DNA from: Morinoia aosen
Lineage: Eukaryota > Arthropoda > Malacostraca > Amphipoda > Talitridae
NCBI GenBank assembly: GCA_030386875.1
Contig: CM059557.1
Location: 56,932,514 to 56,996,513 of the forward strand
DNA: 64,000 nt
Direction of reading: 5' to 3'
The notes under the pieces: model-generated
Databases searched by the model: none
Seen by the model: only the letters and a program-made list of their open reading frames with translations
What the model was told of the DNA's origin: nothing
Shown here: piece by piece, positions 35,631-48,626 of the stretch
Numbering within the stretch: position 1 is the first letter of the stretch
Layout: each line of letters begins with the position of its first letter
Program-made: the position numbers and the translations under genes

Positions 35631-36539
35631 ACAACGTCGTTTATAGCTAATACAAACTAGAACTGAAAGACAGCAAATTGCAGTCATTGAGCGGTGTTCA
35701 GGCCTCCACTTGACGAGGTGTCACCGGGCAAGATGAAACCGAACAAGCAAGCAGGCAACGCACTTCGTATTATTATAAAGGAGAAATATTATTTCAACAA
35801 TTACCATACCTTACTCAATATTGTAGTACTTTTTTGGAATATTTATGCCTCATATTATCATTTCAATCATAACGTAGTACTCAGTGAGCACAAATGTATT
35901 TGCACGTGCTATAACAATCATGATACTTCCTTGAAGTTTTTGTAATGCACATGAATAGAGTAATTACACACAAAGGTATAAAGTTAGTCTCAAAGCAACG
36001 GAAACGTTTTGTTTTTGCATAATAATACATGCGTACAATGCGTGTCACAGTGAATTTGCATGAAAATAAATACGCGTGAGTTACGTATTTCTGTACATCA
36101 TTCCTTGAAATGAGCAAAATATGAAGATGTTCGTGTGAATTACTGCGCTAAATCATGAGCAAAATTAATTTTTGGCACACTCGTCAGCCAGCTCGGCCTC
36201 AGGGTCGAGAGAAATGCGTGCAGTGAGGCGTTTTGTGCGTTATTTTTGCGTCGGAATGAGGAAATTTCGCTCGTATGCCACTGCAATGAAACGTTTTAAC
36301 TCGCTCATCACTCCGTAACTGAATGCTGAAATGCAGACAAGTCGTGTTCATCTTTTATGCGTTTTTTGAACTTAATCAAACTTAATTTTTCAAAGCATTG
36401 AAAAGTAAATTTATTTTTTCTTTCAATTTTTTGATCGTTCAATTATTTTTTGGCGCGGGGTTCTGAGCTGGTCTGTGGAGACCGGGCGAGACGGACAGAC
36501 TCTCCGCTCAGGTGGACAGATCGTCGTCCGAGTCCACAT

Positions 36540-36700
36540 TGACACTCTCATTATTTCACTGTCCTCCCCTCTACCCCTCCCTGTCCTCCCTCCTGCCTCC
36601 ATTGTCCACCATCTTCCCTCATTCTGTTTCATTTTCCCACTCTCTCCCATACTACCTATCTCTTTATCTCTATCTTTTTCGTGCTCGTCTTTCACTCTTT
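36540..36700. repeat. Polypyrimidine (CT-rich) tract
   Basis: The plus strand is almost entirely C and T (CCTCCCCTCTACCCCTCCCT and similar) for about 150 bp. Open frames through it are low-complexity. Confidence 0.7.
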
Positions 36701-39094
36701 CCTATTCTCCACAAGCTTCCCATCCAATCCCATGCTCCCAGCATGGCCTGCTCTGCAAAGTAGACTCGAACTCCACCTGATGGGGCTGCTGAATATGCTT
36801 TTGCCGACGGCGGCAGAACTCATTACAGTATTTGTACTCTGAGTACACTTGCAGAACGAAGGAATTGAAGGTATAATAATAACATTAATAGAGGAATAAT
36901 AACAAGATATTGTCAGAAAAAGTACATGTAAAAAAATAAATGAGAACGTAAGTTCATGTATCGTGTTTAATATTTCGAACGATTTCTTTGAAAGTAAATA
37001 CATTGTATCCCGTACATTAATTTTAGCTATTTTTACCCGAGGCTAGGTTGAACCTGAAGAGTATCAAGTCCACTAAGTAAATTCGAAACAGCAAGGGCCC
37101 GTAAAAGATTTTGGTTTACAAAAGATGCAATTGCAGCGTTCGTTTCGATTGCCAAAAGAATTTTATGCTATCGCAAAAGTAAATTACCTTTACGGTAATT
37201 TGTAGCACTCAGAAAATACCAGCGCCTATCTGCAAACCGAGAAGCAGTACTCACTATTATCTTCCTCACTTTAAACTCGAATAATTATGAGATGTCATAA
37301 TATTGGTATACGAAAAATACTACCACTATTGCAAATAACTAAAAGGTAATTATACATAGCTAGCACCTACCTTGTTTCAATTGTCACTTACAAAATCAGG
37401 AACCAAATTTTATCAGGGCTGCGTCCTGTGGGCCTCCTCCACGCTTGGATTGGCTTCGCCTTCCCTTTCCTACGCAATCGAAAACGTACAGCGGTACTAA
37501 ACAATGGCCAATACACGGAATTATGCCATTATCTTAACTGATTGATCAAATGGTATCCAATATATCCCGTAAACTAACACCAAAACATTCATAATGCATA
37601 TATACTACCACAGCGCGTGATGAACATCAATGAGGCATTTGTGCAGATTCATGGAAATCTATCGTGCAACTCGAGGACCAAATAATTACTGAAATATTAC
37701 ACGTGAAAACCGTAGGCTTTTCGAAACTCTATGTAAGTAATTCATTTCTTTTTAAACAACTATAAGTTTTACCGGTGAAGTGTGTTTCGTAAGCGAGTCT
37801 AATTCAGGAACCATTTGTAGACATGTCATTCGTACGCATTTCCTGAATGTTTGTTCAATTCCGTTCTGCAGTCAACATCATCAATTGGTGGTACATTCCA
37901 GACTGGGGACTTGCTGTGCGCTGACTTATCGATGCAGACATCTACAGGCTAACCTCGGTTGTCGACGTCTTAATGTCGTTGATTGAAAACATGAATTATT
38001 TTCTCCAATGATTGAACAATCCCACACTGCACTAATATTTCTGGGTAAATTCCTATTTCGTTTATCAATTGTTAAGCTTCGTCTGCGAATTCTGAGCACT
38101 CTTAACTTTCTGCAAATTTCTCACACTAACTACTGAGTAGAAAAATTAGTCCCCGTCATGTTGCTTTTAGTTATCAACTTAACCATTCCATATCTTGGGG
38201 CGCCAATGAGTCACCTCCCACCTGGAGAAAGAAGATTTTCGCTCTGCTGACCGCATTGTTGAGTTTGTTCTCATTTCACCATTTTGTCACTGACGCTTTA
38301 CGTCTTACCCGTTAGAACTTATACTTTTAACGCTCACGCTTATTGGAATTATCGACCTTACAAGTCGTGCCCTGAACTGAAAATTTCCCAGACAAATTGC
38401 CCTATGTTTTGTTTTTGCTTTTACTCCATTTTATAAAAAACATACTCCTCACCCTATAGCAAAGTCCTCTTCTCGCCTTCACACGCCTCTGTGGCTCATA
38501 ATTTCTCAAATATCGCATCCCATACACAGAGTGGTTTGGAAAACTTGAGGAAACGTGTCTCATATTTTCTGGAAGTCTATTTTTCTAATGTAGATGAAAA
38601 TTTATTTCTAAAAATGAAGAGGAAATTTACGTATTCTCACTTTTCCTATTCCCACGTCCGAAAGATTTTGGTCTTCAGTGACAGGTGTGTATCTCGTGTA
38701 GTTTAAGCCGGGAGGACGCGTCTAAAATGACTCTGATGACCTCCAGCTAGGGGCTCTTCATTGGGCGCTTGTCAAGTGAAGGTATCCTTTTAGTAGTCGC
38801 ATTCATTTTCCCGCATAATCCCTGTACAAATTTTGGCTGGACTCGAGCACTATATTTCCCCTAAAGTTACTTTCGGTTTTGGTGCTACCGATTCATCAAC
38901 TTGTAATTTCTTGAAGATGAAATTTGAATTGCTTATGGCATCCTAAAAAATTCATTTGATTCCATTCTGGCTTTATTTTTTTTAACTCTCACATTCAGGA
39001 TATTGATTTGATTATACACACACACACGACATTCGTCACACCAACACTGTTCTGAACTGTATAAAGATGAAAATACAACTTTTAAAACTGTTGC

Positions 39095-39180
39095 GGACAA
39101 ACCCACCATCACCACCACCAACAACCTCCACAGCCCACCACCCATTACCACCTCCACCTACCACCCACCACCACCGACCA
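39095..39180. repeat. ACC/CCACCA trinucleotide-type microsatellite
   Basis: Imperfect CACCACCACCAACAACC words continue to about 39180. This is a simple sequence with no coding support. Confidence 0.8.
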
Positions 39181-40152
39181 CGATCACGACGATGTTGTCT
39201 GTTCCATCACTGCGGCTAAATCACATTTGCCGGCACCTACGTATAAATGAGCGCTGCAGCAGCGACACAACATGTGCTTGGCGGGCGTCTGGCGAGTTGG
39301 GGAATGTGTTGCGAGGTGGTGGGAGAGCTGGGGGAGTGGTGAGGTAGTGGAACTAGGAAAGGGAGTGGGACGGGGAGATAAGTGAGTGTTTGGACGAGGG
39401 GAAGCTTGAAGTGAATAGAACAAGGTACTCTAATACAGGAGAAATTCATTTGAAAAAGTAGTGAAGTGAGAGAAGAAAATGTCGAAGCGGTTGTGTTGCG
39501 AGAAAAAAGCATAAGTGGGAGTATGGGTAAACGGAGGAAGGGGGAAGGGGACGGAGGAAGGGGGAATTGAAAACAAACGGGGAAGAGTGGTTACAGAAAG
39601 ATGGATGAATTAGTATTGCGTACGAAGAATTTTAAACAATTAAATTTTAGATCTGTTAGCCGAACAGAGTACAGCTAAAAATCTGCGACTAACACGTGGA
39701 ATTATGCTATGGCATCTAAGAATGTGAAGCATGCAGTAATCAACAAAATTTGCTCCCAGTTCGACCTGAGCATGAAACTTAGGTTTCATCGAGTCAATCG
39801 TGCGGCGCTCTCTTGATCCCACCGCGAGAAATGACGCGGGTTACTCAACCAATTTACGCATTCGTAGCGGCACAGCTGATACCGTGTTCTGCATGGTGTG
39901 TCAAATAGGGCACATGCCGAATTTTGCAGTATGTAAAAGTAATCAAATAAGACACGTGCATTTCTATGGTTTGTACTGCTGATGAGACATGCTATACATT
40001 AAATGAACACCCCTCAAGCGGTAGAGTTCTGTTTAGACGCCATCACTGACAAGTGCATACGTTGCTACTTCTAAAAACAATTCATGTAGTAAAGGTGAAT
40101 ACAACTAAGATGAAATTGCGAGGGCTACTGAACTAGTATGTCGACGGGAATT

Positions 40153-41223
40153 GGTTGAGGGCTCATTACATTACACTGCATACAGGTTGACGGCTCATTA
40201 CATTACACTGCATACAGGTTGACGGCTCATTACATTACACTGCATACAGGTTGAGGGCTCATTACATTACACTGCATACAGGTTGAGGGCTCATTACATT
40301 ACACTGCATACAGGTTGACGGCTCATTACATTACACGGCATACAGGTTGAGGGCTCATTACATTACACTGCATACAGGTTGAGGGCTCATTACATTACAC
40401 TGCATACAGGTTGAGGGCTCATTACATTACACTGCATACAGGTTGAGGGCTCATTACATTACACTGCATACAGGTTGAGGGCTCATTACATTACACTGGT
40501 TACTGGTTGAGGGCTCATTACATTACACTGCATACAGGTTGAGGGCTCATTACATTACACTGGTTACTGGTTGAGGGCTCATTACATTACACTGCATACA
40601 GGTTGAGGGCTCATTACATTACACTGCATACAGGTTGAGGGCTCATTACATTACACTGCTTACTTGTTGAGGGCTAATTACATTACACTGCATACAGGTT
40701 GAGGGCTCATTACATTACACTGCTTACAGGTTGAGGGCTCATTACATTACAGTGCATACAGGTTGAGGGCCCATTACATTACACTGCATACAGGTTGAGG
40801 GCTCATTACATTACACTGCTTACAGGTTGAGGGCTCATTACATTACAGTGCATACAGGTTGAGGGCTCATTACATTACACTGCATACAGGTTGAGGGCTC
40901 ATTACATTACAGTGCATACAGGTTGAGGGCTCATTACATTACACTGCATACAGGTTGAGGGCTCATTACATTACACTGCATACAGGTTGAGGGCTCATTA
41001 CATTACACTGCATACAGGTTGAGGGCTCATTACATTACACTGCTTACTGGTTGAGGGCTCATTACATTACACTGCATACAGGTTGAGGGCTCATTACATT
41101 ACACTGCATACAGGTTGAGGGCTCATTACATTACACTGCATACAGAATGAGGGCTCATTACATTACACTGCATACAGGTTGAGGGCTCATTACATTACAC
41201 TGCATACAGGATGAGGGCTCATT
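40153..41223. repeat. 32-bp minisatellite, about 33 copies
   Basis: The unit is GGTTGAGGGCTCATTACATT followed by ACACTGCATACA. Copies are very similar, with recurrent variants GGTTACT, GCTTACA, ACAGTGC and GACGGCT. There is no spacer between units, so it is not CRISPR-like. As 32 is not a multiple of three, the frames close quickly. Confidence 0.95.
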
Positions 41224-41654
41224 CATCAGCTCAATGCATTTATGCCCTAGCAGCGGTCAATTGCCTCTAATAAAAGATTTATGAGGTCAGGGTTGAATTG
41301 TCGTCGGTTTTGCAGCCTTAAGCGCGTATACTCCGTATGGAGTCATTTGAGAGATGAGCAAGGTTGTCCGTGTGGCGTACCTAAACGATGGGGTCAAATT
41401 AATCCTATTTTGTATTCCCTATATAGAGCTAAAGAAGCTGTCCAATATCAGTACGGTTGCATACCAAGTAAATCAGTATACATTTCCTGATTAAGTAAAG
41501 TTTGATCGCGCGCAGCTGTTGAAATTCGCGAGTGCTGGATTCCAATGCCGTGTTTTAATAAAGTCATTAAAGCCATGTCGAGGTACGGCAAAATCGTTCG
41601 ATTTGTCTTGATATTGATGCATTAAAGCTTGTGTGTCGGAGGCATGTGCCGTGA

Positions 41655-42434
41655 TCCCGTGTGCTGTTAAGCGCTAGTGCTGCATCCCGTGTGCAGTGAA
41701 GAGCTAGTGCTGCATCCCGTGTGCAGTGAAGCGCTAGTGCTGCATCCCGTGTGCAGTGAAGAGCTAGTGCTGCATCCCGTGTGCAGTGAAGCGCTAGTGC
41801 TGCATCCCGTGTGCAGTGAAGTGCTAGTGCTGCATTCCGTGTACAGTGAAGAGCTAGTGCTGCATCCCGTGCGCAGTGAAGCGCTAGTGCTGCATCCCGT
41901 GTGCAGTGAAGCGCTAGTGCTGCATCCCGTGGTCAGTGAAGCGCTAGTGCTGCATCCCGTGTGCAGTGAAGCGCTAGTGCTGCATCCCGTGTGCAGTGAA
42001 GTGCTAGTGCTGCATCCCGTGTGCAGTTAAGCGCTAGTGCTGCATCCCGTGTGCAGTGAAGCGCTAGTGCTGCATCCCGTGTGCAGTGAAGCGCTATTGC
42101 TGCGTCCCGTGTGCAGTGAAGCGCTAGTGCTGCATCCCGTGTGCAGTGAAGCGCTAGTGCCGCATCCCGTGTGCAGTGAAGCGCTAGTGCTGCATCCCGT
42201 GTGCAGTGAAGCGCTAGTGCTGCATCCCGTGTGCAGTGAAGCGCTAGTGCTGCATCCCGTGTGCAGTGAAGCGCTAGTGCTGCACCCCGTGTGCAGTGAA
42301 GCGCTAGTGCTGCATCCCGTGTGCAGTGAAGCGCTAGTGCTGCATCCCGTGTGCAGTGAAGCGCTAGTGCTGCATCCCGTGTGCAGTGAAGCGCTAGTGC
42401 TGCATCCCGTGTGCAGTGAAGCGCTAGTGCTGCA
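41655..42434. repeat. 30-bp minisatellite, about 26 copies
   Basis: The unit GCGCTAGTGCTGCATCCCGT plus GTGCAGTGAA repeats with over 95 percent similarity in the right half. The left part alternates GAGCTA and GCGCTA. Frames on both strands stay open (117, 155, 143 and 209 codons) because the unit is ten codons without a stop. The monotonous LVLHPVCSEA or ALALHCTRDA products are not credible proteins. Confidence 0.95.
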
Positions 42435-42626
42435 TGGGATGAATGTACCCGAATACACCGATGCGTCTGTATGCCAATGCTTACGTAAGAAATTAATCCA
42501 ATGAAAAAGATCGAAATTGGTTCACAAAAATTTTTACACATTCCGGAAATAAATACCCTCAATTTATGACCAGTAAATTTGGTATGTTCTGAATTTTTTG
42601 GCCGTACATAGAGCTCCAGATTTACC

Positions 42627-43797
42627 TGAATGGTGGTGGAGAGAACAAAGGTGTGGTGCAGTGGTGTGGTAGAGCGGGAATATGATGTGGTGTGGTGCAG
42701 TCGTGCGGTAGAGCGGGAATGTGATGAGGTGTGGTGCAGTGGTGTGGTAGAGCAGGAATGTGATGAGGTGTGGTGCAGTGGTGTGGTAGAGCGGGAATGT
42801 GATGAGGTGTGGTGCAGTGGTGTCGTAGAGCAGGAATGTGATGAGGCGTGGTGCAGTAATGTCGTAGAGCAGGAATGTGATGAGGTGTGGCGCAGTGGTG
42901 TGGTAGGGCAGGAATGTGATGAGGTGTGGTGCAGTGGTGTGGTAGAGCAGGAATGTGATGAGGTTTGGTGCAGTGGTGTGGTAGAGCGGGAATGTGATGA
43001 GGTGTGGTGCAGTGACGTGTCGTAGAGCAGGAATGTGATGAGGCGTGGTGCAGTGGTGTCGTAGAGCAGGAATGTGATGAGGTGTGGCGCAGTGGTGTGG
43101 TAGGGCAGGAATGTGATGAGCTGTGGTGCAGTGGTGTGGTAGAGCAGGAATGTGATGAGGTGTGGTGCAGTGGTGTGGTAGAGCGGGAATGTGATGAGGT
43201 GTGGTGCAGTGGTGTCGTAGAGCAGGAATGTGATGAGGTGTGGTGCAGTGGTGTCGTAGAGCAGGAATGTGATGAGGCGTGGTGCAGTGGTGTGGTTGAG
43301 CAGGAATGTGATGAGGTGTGGTGCAGTGGTGTGGTTGACCAGGAATGTGATGAGGTGTGGTGCAGTGGTGTGGTAGAGCGGGAATGTGATGAGGTATGGT
43401 GCAGTGGTGTGGTAGAGCGGGAATGTGATGAGGTGTGGTGCAGTGGTGTGGTAGAACAGGAATGTGATGAGGTGTGGTGCAGTGGTGTGGTAGAGCGGGA
43501 ATGTGATGAGGTGTAGTGCAGTTGTGTGGTAGAACAGGAGTGTGATGAGGTGTGGTGCAGTGGTGTGGTAGAGCGGGAATGTGATGAGGTGTGGTGCAGT
43601 GGTGTGGTAGAACAGGAATGTGATGAGGTGTGGTGCAGTGGTGTGGTAGAGCAGGAATGTGATGAGGTGTGGTGCAGTGGTGTGGTAGAGCGGGAATGTG
43701 ATGAGGTGTGGTGCAGTGGTGTGGTAGAGCAGGAATGTGATGAGGTGTGGTGCAGTGGTGTGGTAGAGCAGGAATGTGATGAGGTGTGGTGCAGCAG
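42627..43797. repeat. 39-bp minisatellite, about 30 copies
   Basis: The unit TGATGAGGTGTGGTGCAGTG plus GTGTGGTAGAGCAGGAATG recurs, with AGAGCGGG, AGAACAGG, GTCGTAG and GAGGCG variants. A minus-strand frame of 425 codons and plus-strand frames of 93-144 codons are by-products of a 13-codon stop-free unit. Two blocks about 197 bp apart (from 42844 and 43041) share the same order of rare variants. Confidence 0.95.
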
Positions 43798-43799
43798 TC

Positions 43800-46214
43800 A
43801 GCTATAGATCGGCCTTCAGCACTTCTGTCTTTCGTGCCCACTTTGCTTCTTTCAGTTTACGTACCCCACATGCTTTCACTTCTTCGTTTTTGTTCCTCTT
43901 CTATGCTAACATGCTGTGGCTGTGCTGAGAGCATCTAATGTGGCAGCACACCTCAGGCAAACCAACCCCCATTCTCTTCAGTCCATTCTAAGTGTTTCCT
44001 TCAAGTTCCTCTGTGGAAAGATACTTGCAATGGAAACAGTACCTCAAACTACTGTACTCTTCACTCGCTCGCGCAATCCGATGAACTGCATGAGGCAGCA
44101 TCCCCACTATAATGATAGTTCCCTTTTTAGAAATACATATTTGAGACCCTTGACAGCGGAAAACTGTGGCAAAATGTGGCAGATCCATACGGAACAAATC
44201 ATTCAAAGTGCGCTCGAATGTTCGCTTTACAATATTTATAATTTTTTGATAAACCAGATGTGAATCCAGAGTGCAAATTGGGTTACCCAAACAAAAGGTA
44301 TGATGGAAATAAAATATGGCTTGTAATGAACATGTTGATCTCAAAGTGACATTTTACAAGCAGTTTAAACATTACAAGAAGTTTTACAAGCAGTTTTTTA
44401 CAAACATTAATGTGTTCTTCAAGAACTATGAAGCTTCTACAAAATATGATGATGAAGCTGATATTAGTTTTATAAATACAGTACGTCGTTAGAAATATAT
44501 CTCTCTACAGCCCCTACTACTTTATTTAGAATCCTGCCTTTTTGCACAAAATTCCTATCCTTTTTCTCTGTCGTGGGTTTTAAAAATTTACTGTCAGCGA
44601 CTTTTCCAATAATGCATATCTATTTAAATATTATCATGAATAGGTACCATTCATGGGATGACCATGGTATCATAAGTACAAGAAACCTTGCATTCGCTTA
44701 CTTTTGTTTCCAAGCCAAAAAATATTGCGGCAATGAAAATTAAATCCGTTGTTCAAGAAATTGCAACTCTTCGCGAGGAAAAAGATAGTGTAATTTTTTC
44801 AAAATCTTCTCGGATAATCAATATTATACTGCATAAGCCATTAAAAACTAAACCCAACTTTAAATGTTAATAACTTTGGAAGCACATGTCGGTTTGTATT
44901 TTTACAAATTTTAACTAAAAAAAAATATTGCGAAAATATTGCTTAAGAAAAAATATTTCTTAATACTTTTACAGTGAATGAAGATTATTTAATTCCGGTT
45001 TTTTTGTATTAGGTGTAGAAAAATGTTTTCCGTAAAAATGTTGGGTCACATTAAAATTGGTTGTATCAATAACGAGATAAGCAATAGTTGTAAAAATATG
45101 AGTTACACATCACATTTTAATGAAAATAATATAAATATATATATATATAATAAATATAAATGATACAAAAGTCAAAGGGTCGTTATAATATTATTCAAAA
45201 AACGAGTTATAATGAGATCTTCTTTCAGGAAATCTGTTCAAATTTATTTCGAACTTCCTTTTAAGCTTTTTGATATGCGTAGACGTTGTTGATGGAAATG
45301 CGTTGCTCCTTTGTTAGTTGCGTAGCGATGGGTTCAGTCACTTGAAAATTTGCATTTAACGGTAAATTTTCGGACTACTGTACTTGGACGTTATTTGTAC
45401 ACGGACCTAAAGAGCTTTGTAGTCAGGATACGTATCTCAATGTGTAATGCAACAAATGAAACTGAAATATCTAAGTTTAAAGTTATTAACATATAAAGTT
45501 GGGCTTACTTTTTATGGTCCGTACAGTATAATAAAACGCCAGGTGTCTCTTCAAATTTATACATAAATTTATTATATTTTTGAGCGTAATTTCTCCTGAT
45601 ATTACTACGGAAATCTCATTGAATACATTAAATTAGTTGGTCAGTTTTGGTTGGTTGGTCGGTCTCTCTCTCACGCTCTTGAAAGATGCTTAATGACCTT
45701 ATCTGCAAAACGAGTTTCCCCAGTGCACAAGTACAAGAATATTTTTATCGCAGGTTCTATTAGGATGGATATATTTGTTTGTCATCAACATCTGGAAGAT
45801 TCATTTAAAACTTTGTCAGCGACGTGAGCCATATTTGGTCACTGAGGGAGTTTTCATTATGCTGCTGACCAACTACAAATACATGCCTTGTGGTAGTCAC
45901 AAACTCAATGTTTAAAATTGCTAAATCAAAACTAAATAAACAACACGATCCAGTTGATGTTTGGTAGTTTCAACCCTGCTTACTCAATTGACTTGAATTT
46001 GAATTGAATATTAAACTTCAGTTTTATCCTCCGCAATCAAAGTTTTGAGGAAAATATTTGAATCCCGCCATTTATAACTGCCTCAATATGGGCAGGGACA
46101 AACACCGCCGTGTCTCTGGCGCAAAATGAAGCCTCAGGCTGAGGCGGTGGGGTTTGTCGTAACAAGTCAGTTTGTCCGCTTCCGCCATCCTCATCAGCTG
46201 CCTCGGCAAACTTG
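43800..46214. other. AT-rich noncoding sequence
   Basis: It contains open frames up to 118 codons on both strands near 44.0-44.3 kb without domain resemblance, a TATA microsatellite near 45.13 kb and a dispersed repeat at 45656-45799. No gene supported. Confidence 0.45.
45656..45799 (+). repeat. Dispersed repeat, copy 1
   Basis: It matches 49070-49215 in the same orientation over about 145 bp. Shared words are GATGCTTAATGACC, TATCTG, CCAGTGCAC, CTATTAGGATGGA and CATCTGGAA. Probably a fragment of an unrecognised transposable element. Confidence 0.65.
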
Positions 46215-47600
46215 TTTGTATTGCGGTGCCTTGTGGCAGTGCCTTGTGGCAGGGCCTTGTGGCAGTGCCTTGTGGTAGTGCCTTGTGGTAGTGCCTTGTG
46301 GCAGTGCCTTGTGGCAGTGCCTTGTGGTAGTGCCTTGTGGCAGTGCCTTGTGGCAGTGCCTTGTGGTAGTGCCTTGTGGTAGTGCTTTGTGGTAGTGCCT
46401 TGTAGCAGTGCCTTGTGGTAGTGCCTTGTGGCAGTGCCTTGTGGCAGTGCCTTGTGGTAGTGCCTTGTGGCAGTGCTTTGTGGTAGTGCCTTGTAGCAGT
46501 GCCTTGTGGTAATGCCTTGTGGCAGTGCCTTGTGGTAGTGCCTTGTGGCAGTGCCTTGTGGTAGTGCCTTGTGGCATTGTCTTGTGGTAGTGCCTTGTAG
46601 CAGTGCCTTGTGGTAGTGCCTTGCAGCAGTGCCTTGTGGTAGTGCCTTGTAGTAGTGCCTTGTGGTAGTGCCTTGTAGCAGTACCTTGTGTTAGTGCCTT
46701 GTAACAGTGCCTTGTGGTAGTGCCTTGTGGCAGTGCCTTGTGGTAGTGCCTTGTAGCAGTGCCTTGTAGCAGTGCCTTGTGGCAGTGTCTTGTGGTAGTG
46801 CCTTGTGGTAGTGCCTTGTGGCAGTGCCTTGTGGTAGTGCCTTGTAGCAGTGCCTTGTGGTAGTGCCTTGTAGCAGTGCCTTGTGGTAGTGCCTTGTATC
46901 AGTGCCTTGTGGTAGTACCTTGTGGCAGTGTCTTGTGGCAGTGCCCGGTGGTAGTGACTTGTGGTAGTGCCTTGTAGCACTGCCTTGTGGTAGTGCCTTG
47001 TAGCAGTGCCTTGTGGTAGTGCCTTTTAGCAGTGCCTTGTGGTATTGCCTTGTAGCAGTGCCTTGTGGTAGTGCCTTGTGACAGTGCCTTGTGGTAGTGC
47101 CTTGTAGCAGTGCCTTGTGGCAGTGCCTTGTGGCAGTGCGTTGTGGCAGTGCCTTGTGGTAGTGCCTTGTAGCAATGCCTTGTGGTAGTGCCTTGTAGCA
47201 CTGCCTTGTGGTAGTGCCTTGTAGCAGTGCCTTGTGGTAGTGCCTTGTCGTAGTGCCTTGTGGTAGTGCCTTGTAGCAGTGCCTTGTGGTAGTGCCTTGT
47301 GTCAGTGCCTTGTGGTAGTGCTTTGTAGCAGTGCCTTGTTGTAGTGCCTTGTAGCAGTGCCTTGTGGTGGTGCCTTGTGGCAGTGCCTTGTTGCAGTGCC
47401 TTGTGGCAGTGCCTTGTAGCAGTGCCTTGTGGCAGTGCCTTGTAGCAGTGCCTTGTGGCAGTGCCTTGTGGCAGTGCCTTGTGGCAGTGCCCTTAGCAGT
47501 GCCTTGTGGCAGTGCCTTGTGGTAGTGCCTTGTGGCAGTACTTTGTGGCTGTACCTTGTGGTAGTGCCTCGTTGCAGTCCTTCGTGAATTGCCTTGTGGC
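46215..47600. repeat. 13-bp minisatellite, about 100 copies
   Basis: The unit is GTGCCTTGTGGCA with a variable trinucleotide (GGCA, GGTA, AGCA). Three units make a stop-free 39-nt period, so a minus-strand frame of 302 codons stays open. It is not credible as a gene. Divergence rises at the right edge (47520-47600). Confidence 0.95.
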
Positions 47601-48626
47601 AGTACTTGCCCTTGAGAATCTAGGCAGCAAACTCATTAGAGGTAAACAACCTTCGTTGTCTAGAATCCAAACTCATTGCGGTAAACACTCACGAGCATCT
47701 AGGATACCAGTTCACTCAGGCAAGCACTCCAGTGTGTTATTAAGGATCGATGTTCATTTAGTACAAATACAAAGTCTTTGCCCTAGCGTTTAGTCGACTC
47801 CGTTCATACTTGATGCAGCTCCGGCGCTGCACTCGCTTGATGTCAACCTGTTCACATATGCCCTCAAAAATGATAGTGCCATTGGCGGCGCGTAGGTCAC
47901 TTTACCATAATAAACTAACTATTATTTTTTTTGGAAATGAGTGTACTCTGTTATTTCTATTTTTATTGCATAGTTTAAACATTGGGATTCTGTTTGATTC
48001 ATGTATGAAAAATACTGTCACCTAAATGGCTTCCATTTTCAGCTTCGCAAACACGAGCTCTTTGTAAGGAATTTCCCATGACAGTTCTTAGCCTCGAAGG
48101 CTGTGTGGAATGAATTTCCTCCGTATATACACGGCTTTAAGTTATTGAAGAGTTCGAAGTTTATGTACGTACACTTTTTCTCTCACGTGCGAACAAAATT
48201 TACTAGCGTATCTCTACACTCTGTTCTAATCATTGAGCGTCCATTTTTAAAATTAAATTGAACTCTTTTCACTCGCTCTTCGGTTCTGAATTAATTCATA
48301 TTTAAATTTCCAACTACGTGGCTTTTAAATTCTGCAAAGAATAATATAAATTAACTGATTGAAAAAAAAGATATTTCATTTTAAAATGGTAAAGTAACTT
48401 AAGCGACACCCTATGCACACAATAACAGCGATGGTTTCTCAATTTATGAGTGTAACGTTCCGATCTATGTTTTTTATATATTTAGTTGCTCATACGAAAT
48501 TTCATACTGCGTTGAGATAATTGTCTGAAACTCATTTTAGGTAAAACGTGAATCATTCAATTCTGATGTTTTTTACACCTGGTTCTCTGAACTATGTAGT
48601 TCAACACCTGAGAAGTGAAAGTGCAC
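47601..48626. other. Noncoding sequence, nothing recognised
   Basis: Short open frames only (up to 95 codons, the first one starting in the 13-bp array). No element or regulatory site could be supported. Confidence 0.45.

Larger units (their letters stand above)
32034..40152. other. Long intergenic stretch with simple repeats only
   Basis: No gene or conserved domain was recognised on either strand. Contents listed separately are the repeat patches at 33.5, 34.2, 34.7, 35.6, 36.5 and 39.1 kb. Open frames up to 168 codons (33452-33958 minus) overlap the 33.5-kb repeat and are not credible genes. Confidence 0.45.

Noticed and set aside
40153..41223. Possible CRISPR array (regular 32-bp repeats)
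   Set aside because: Units abut without unique spacers, there are no cas genes, and the context is eukaryotic.
42564..43841. 425-codon minus-strand ORF with His/Pro/Thr repeats
   Set aside because: It follows the 39-bp array exactly, and plus-strand frames are also open. No splice, promoter or domain evidence.
43916..44344. 115- and 118-codon ORFs on opposite strands
   Set aside because: They overlap each other on both strands without any recognisable family or biased codon pattern.
46072..47201. 302- and 100-codon minus-strand ORFs rich in His/Gln/Thr
   Set aside because: Produced by the 13-bp unit read in 39-nt periods.
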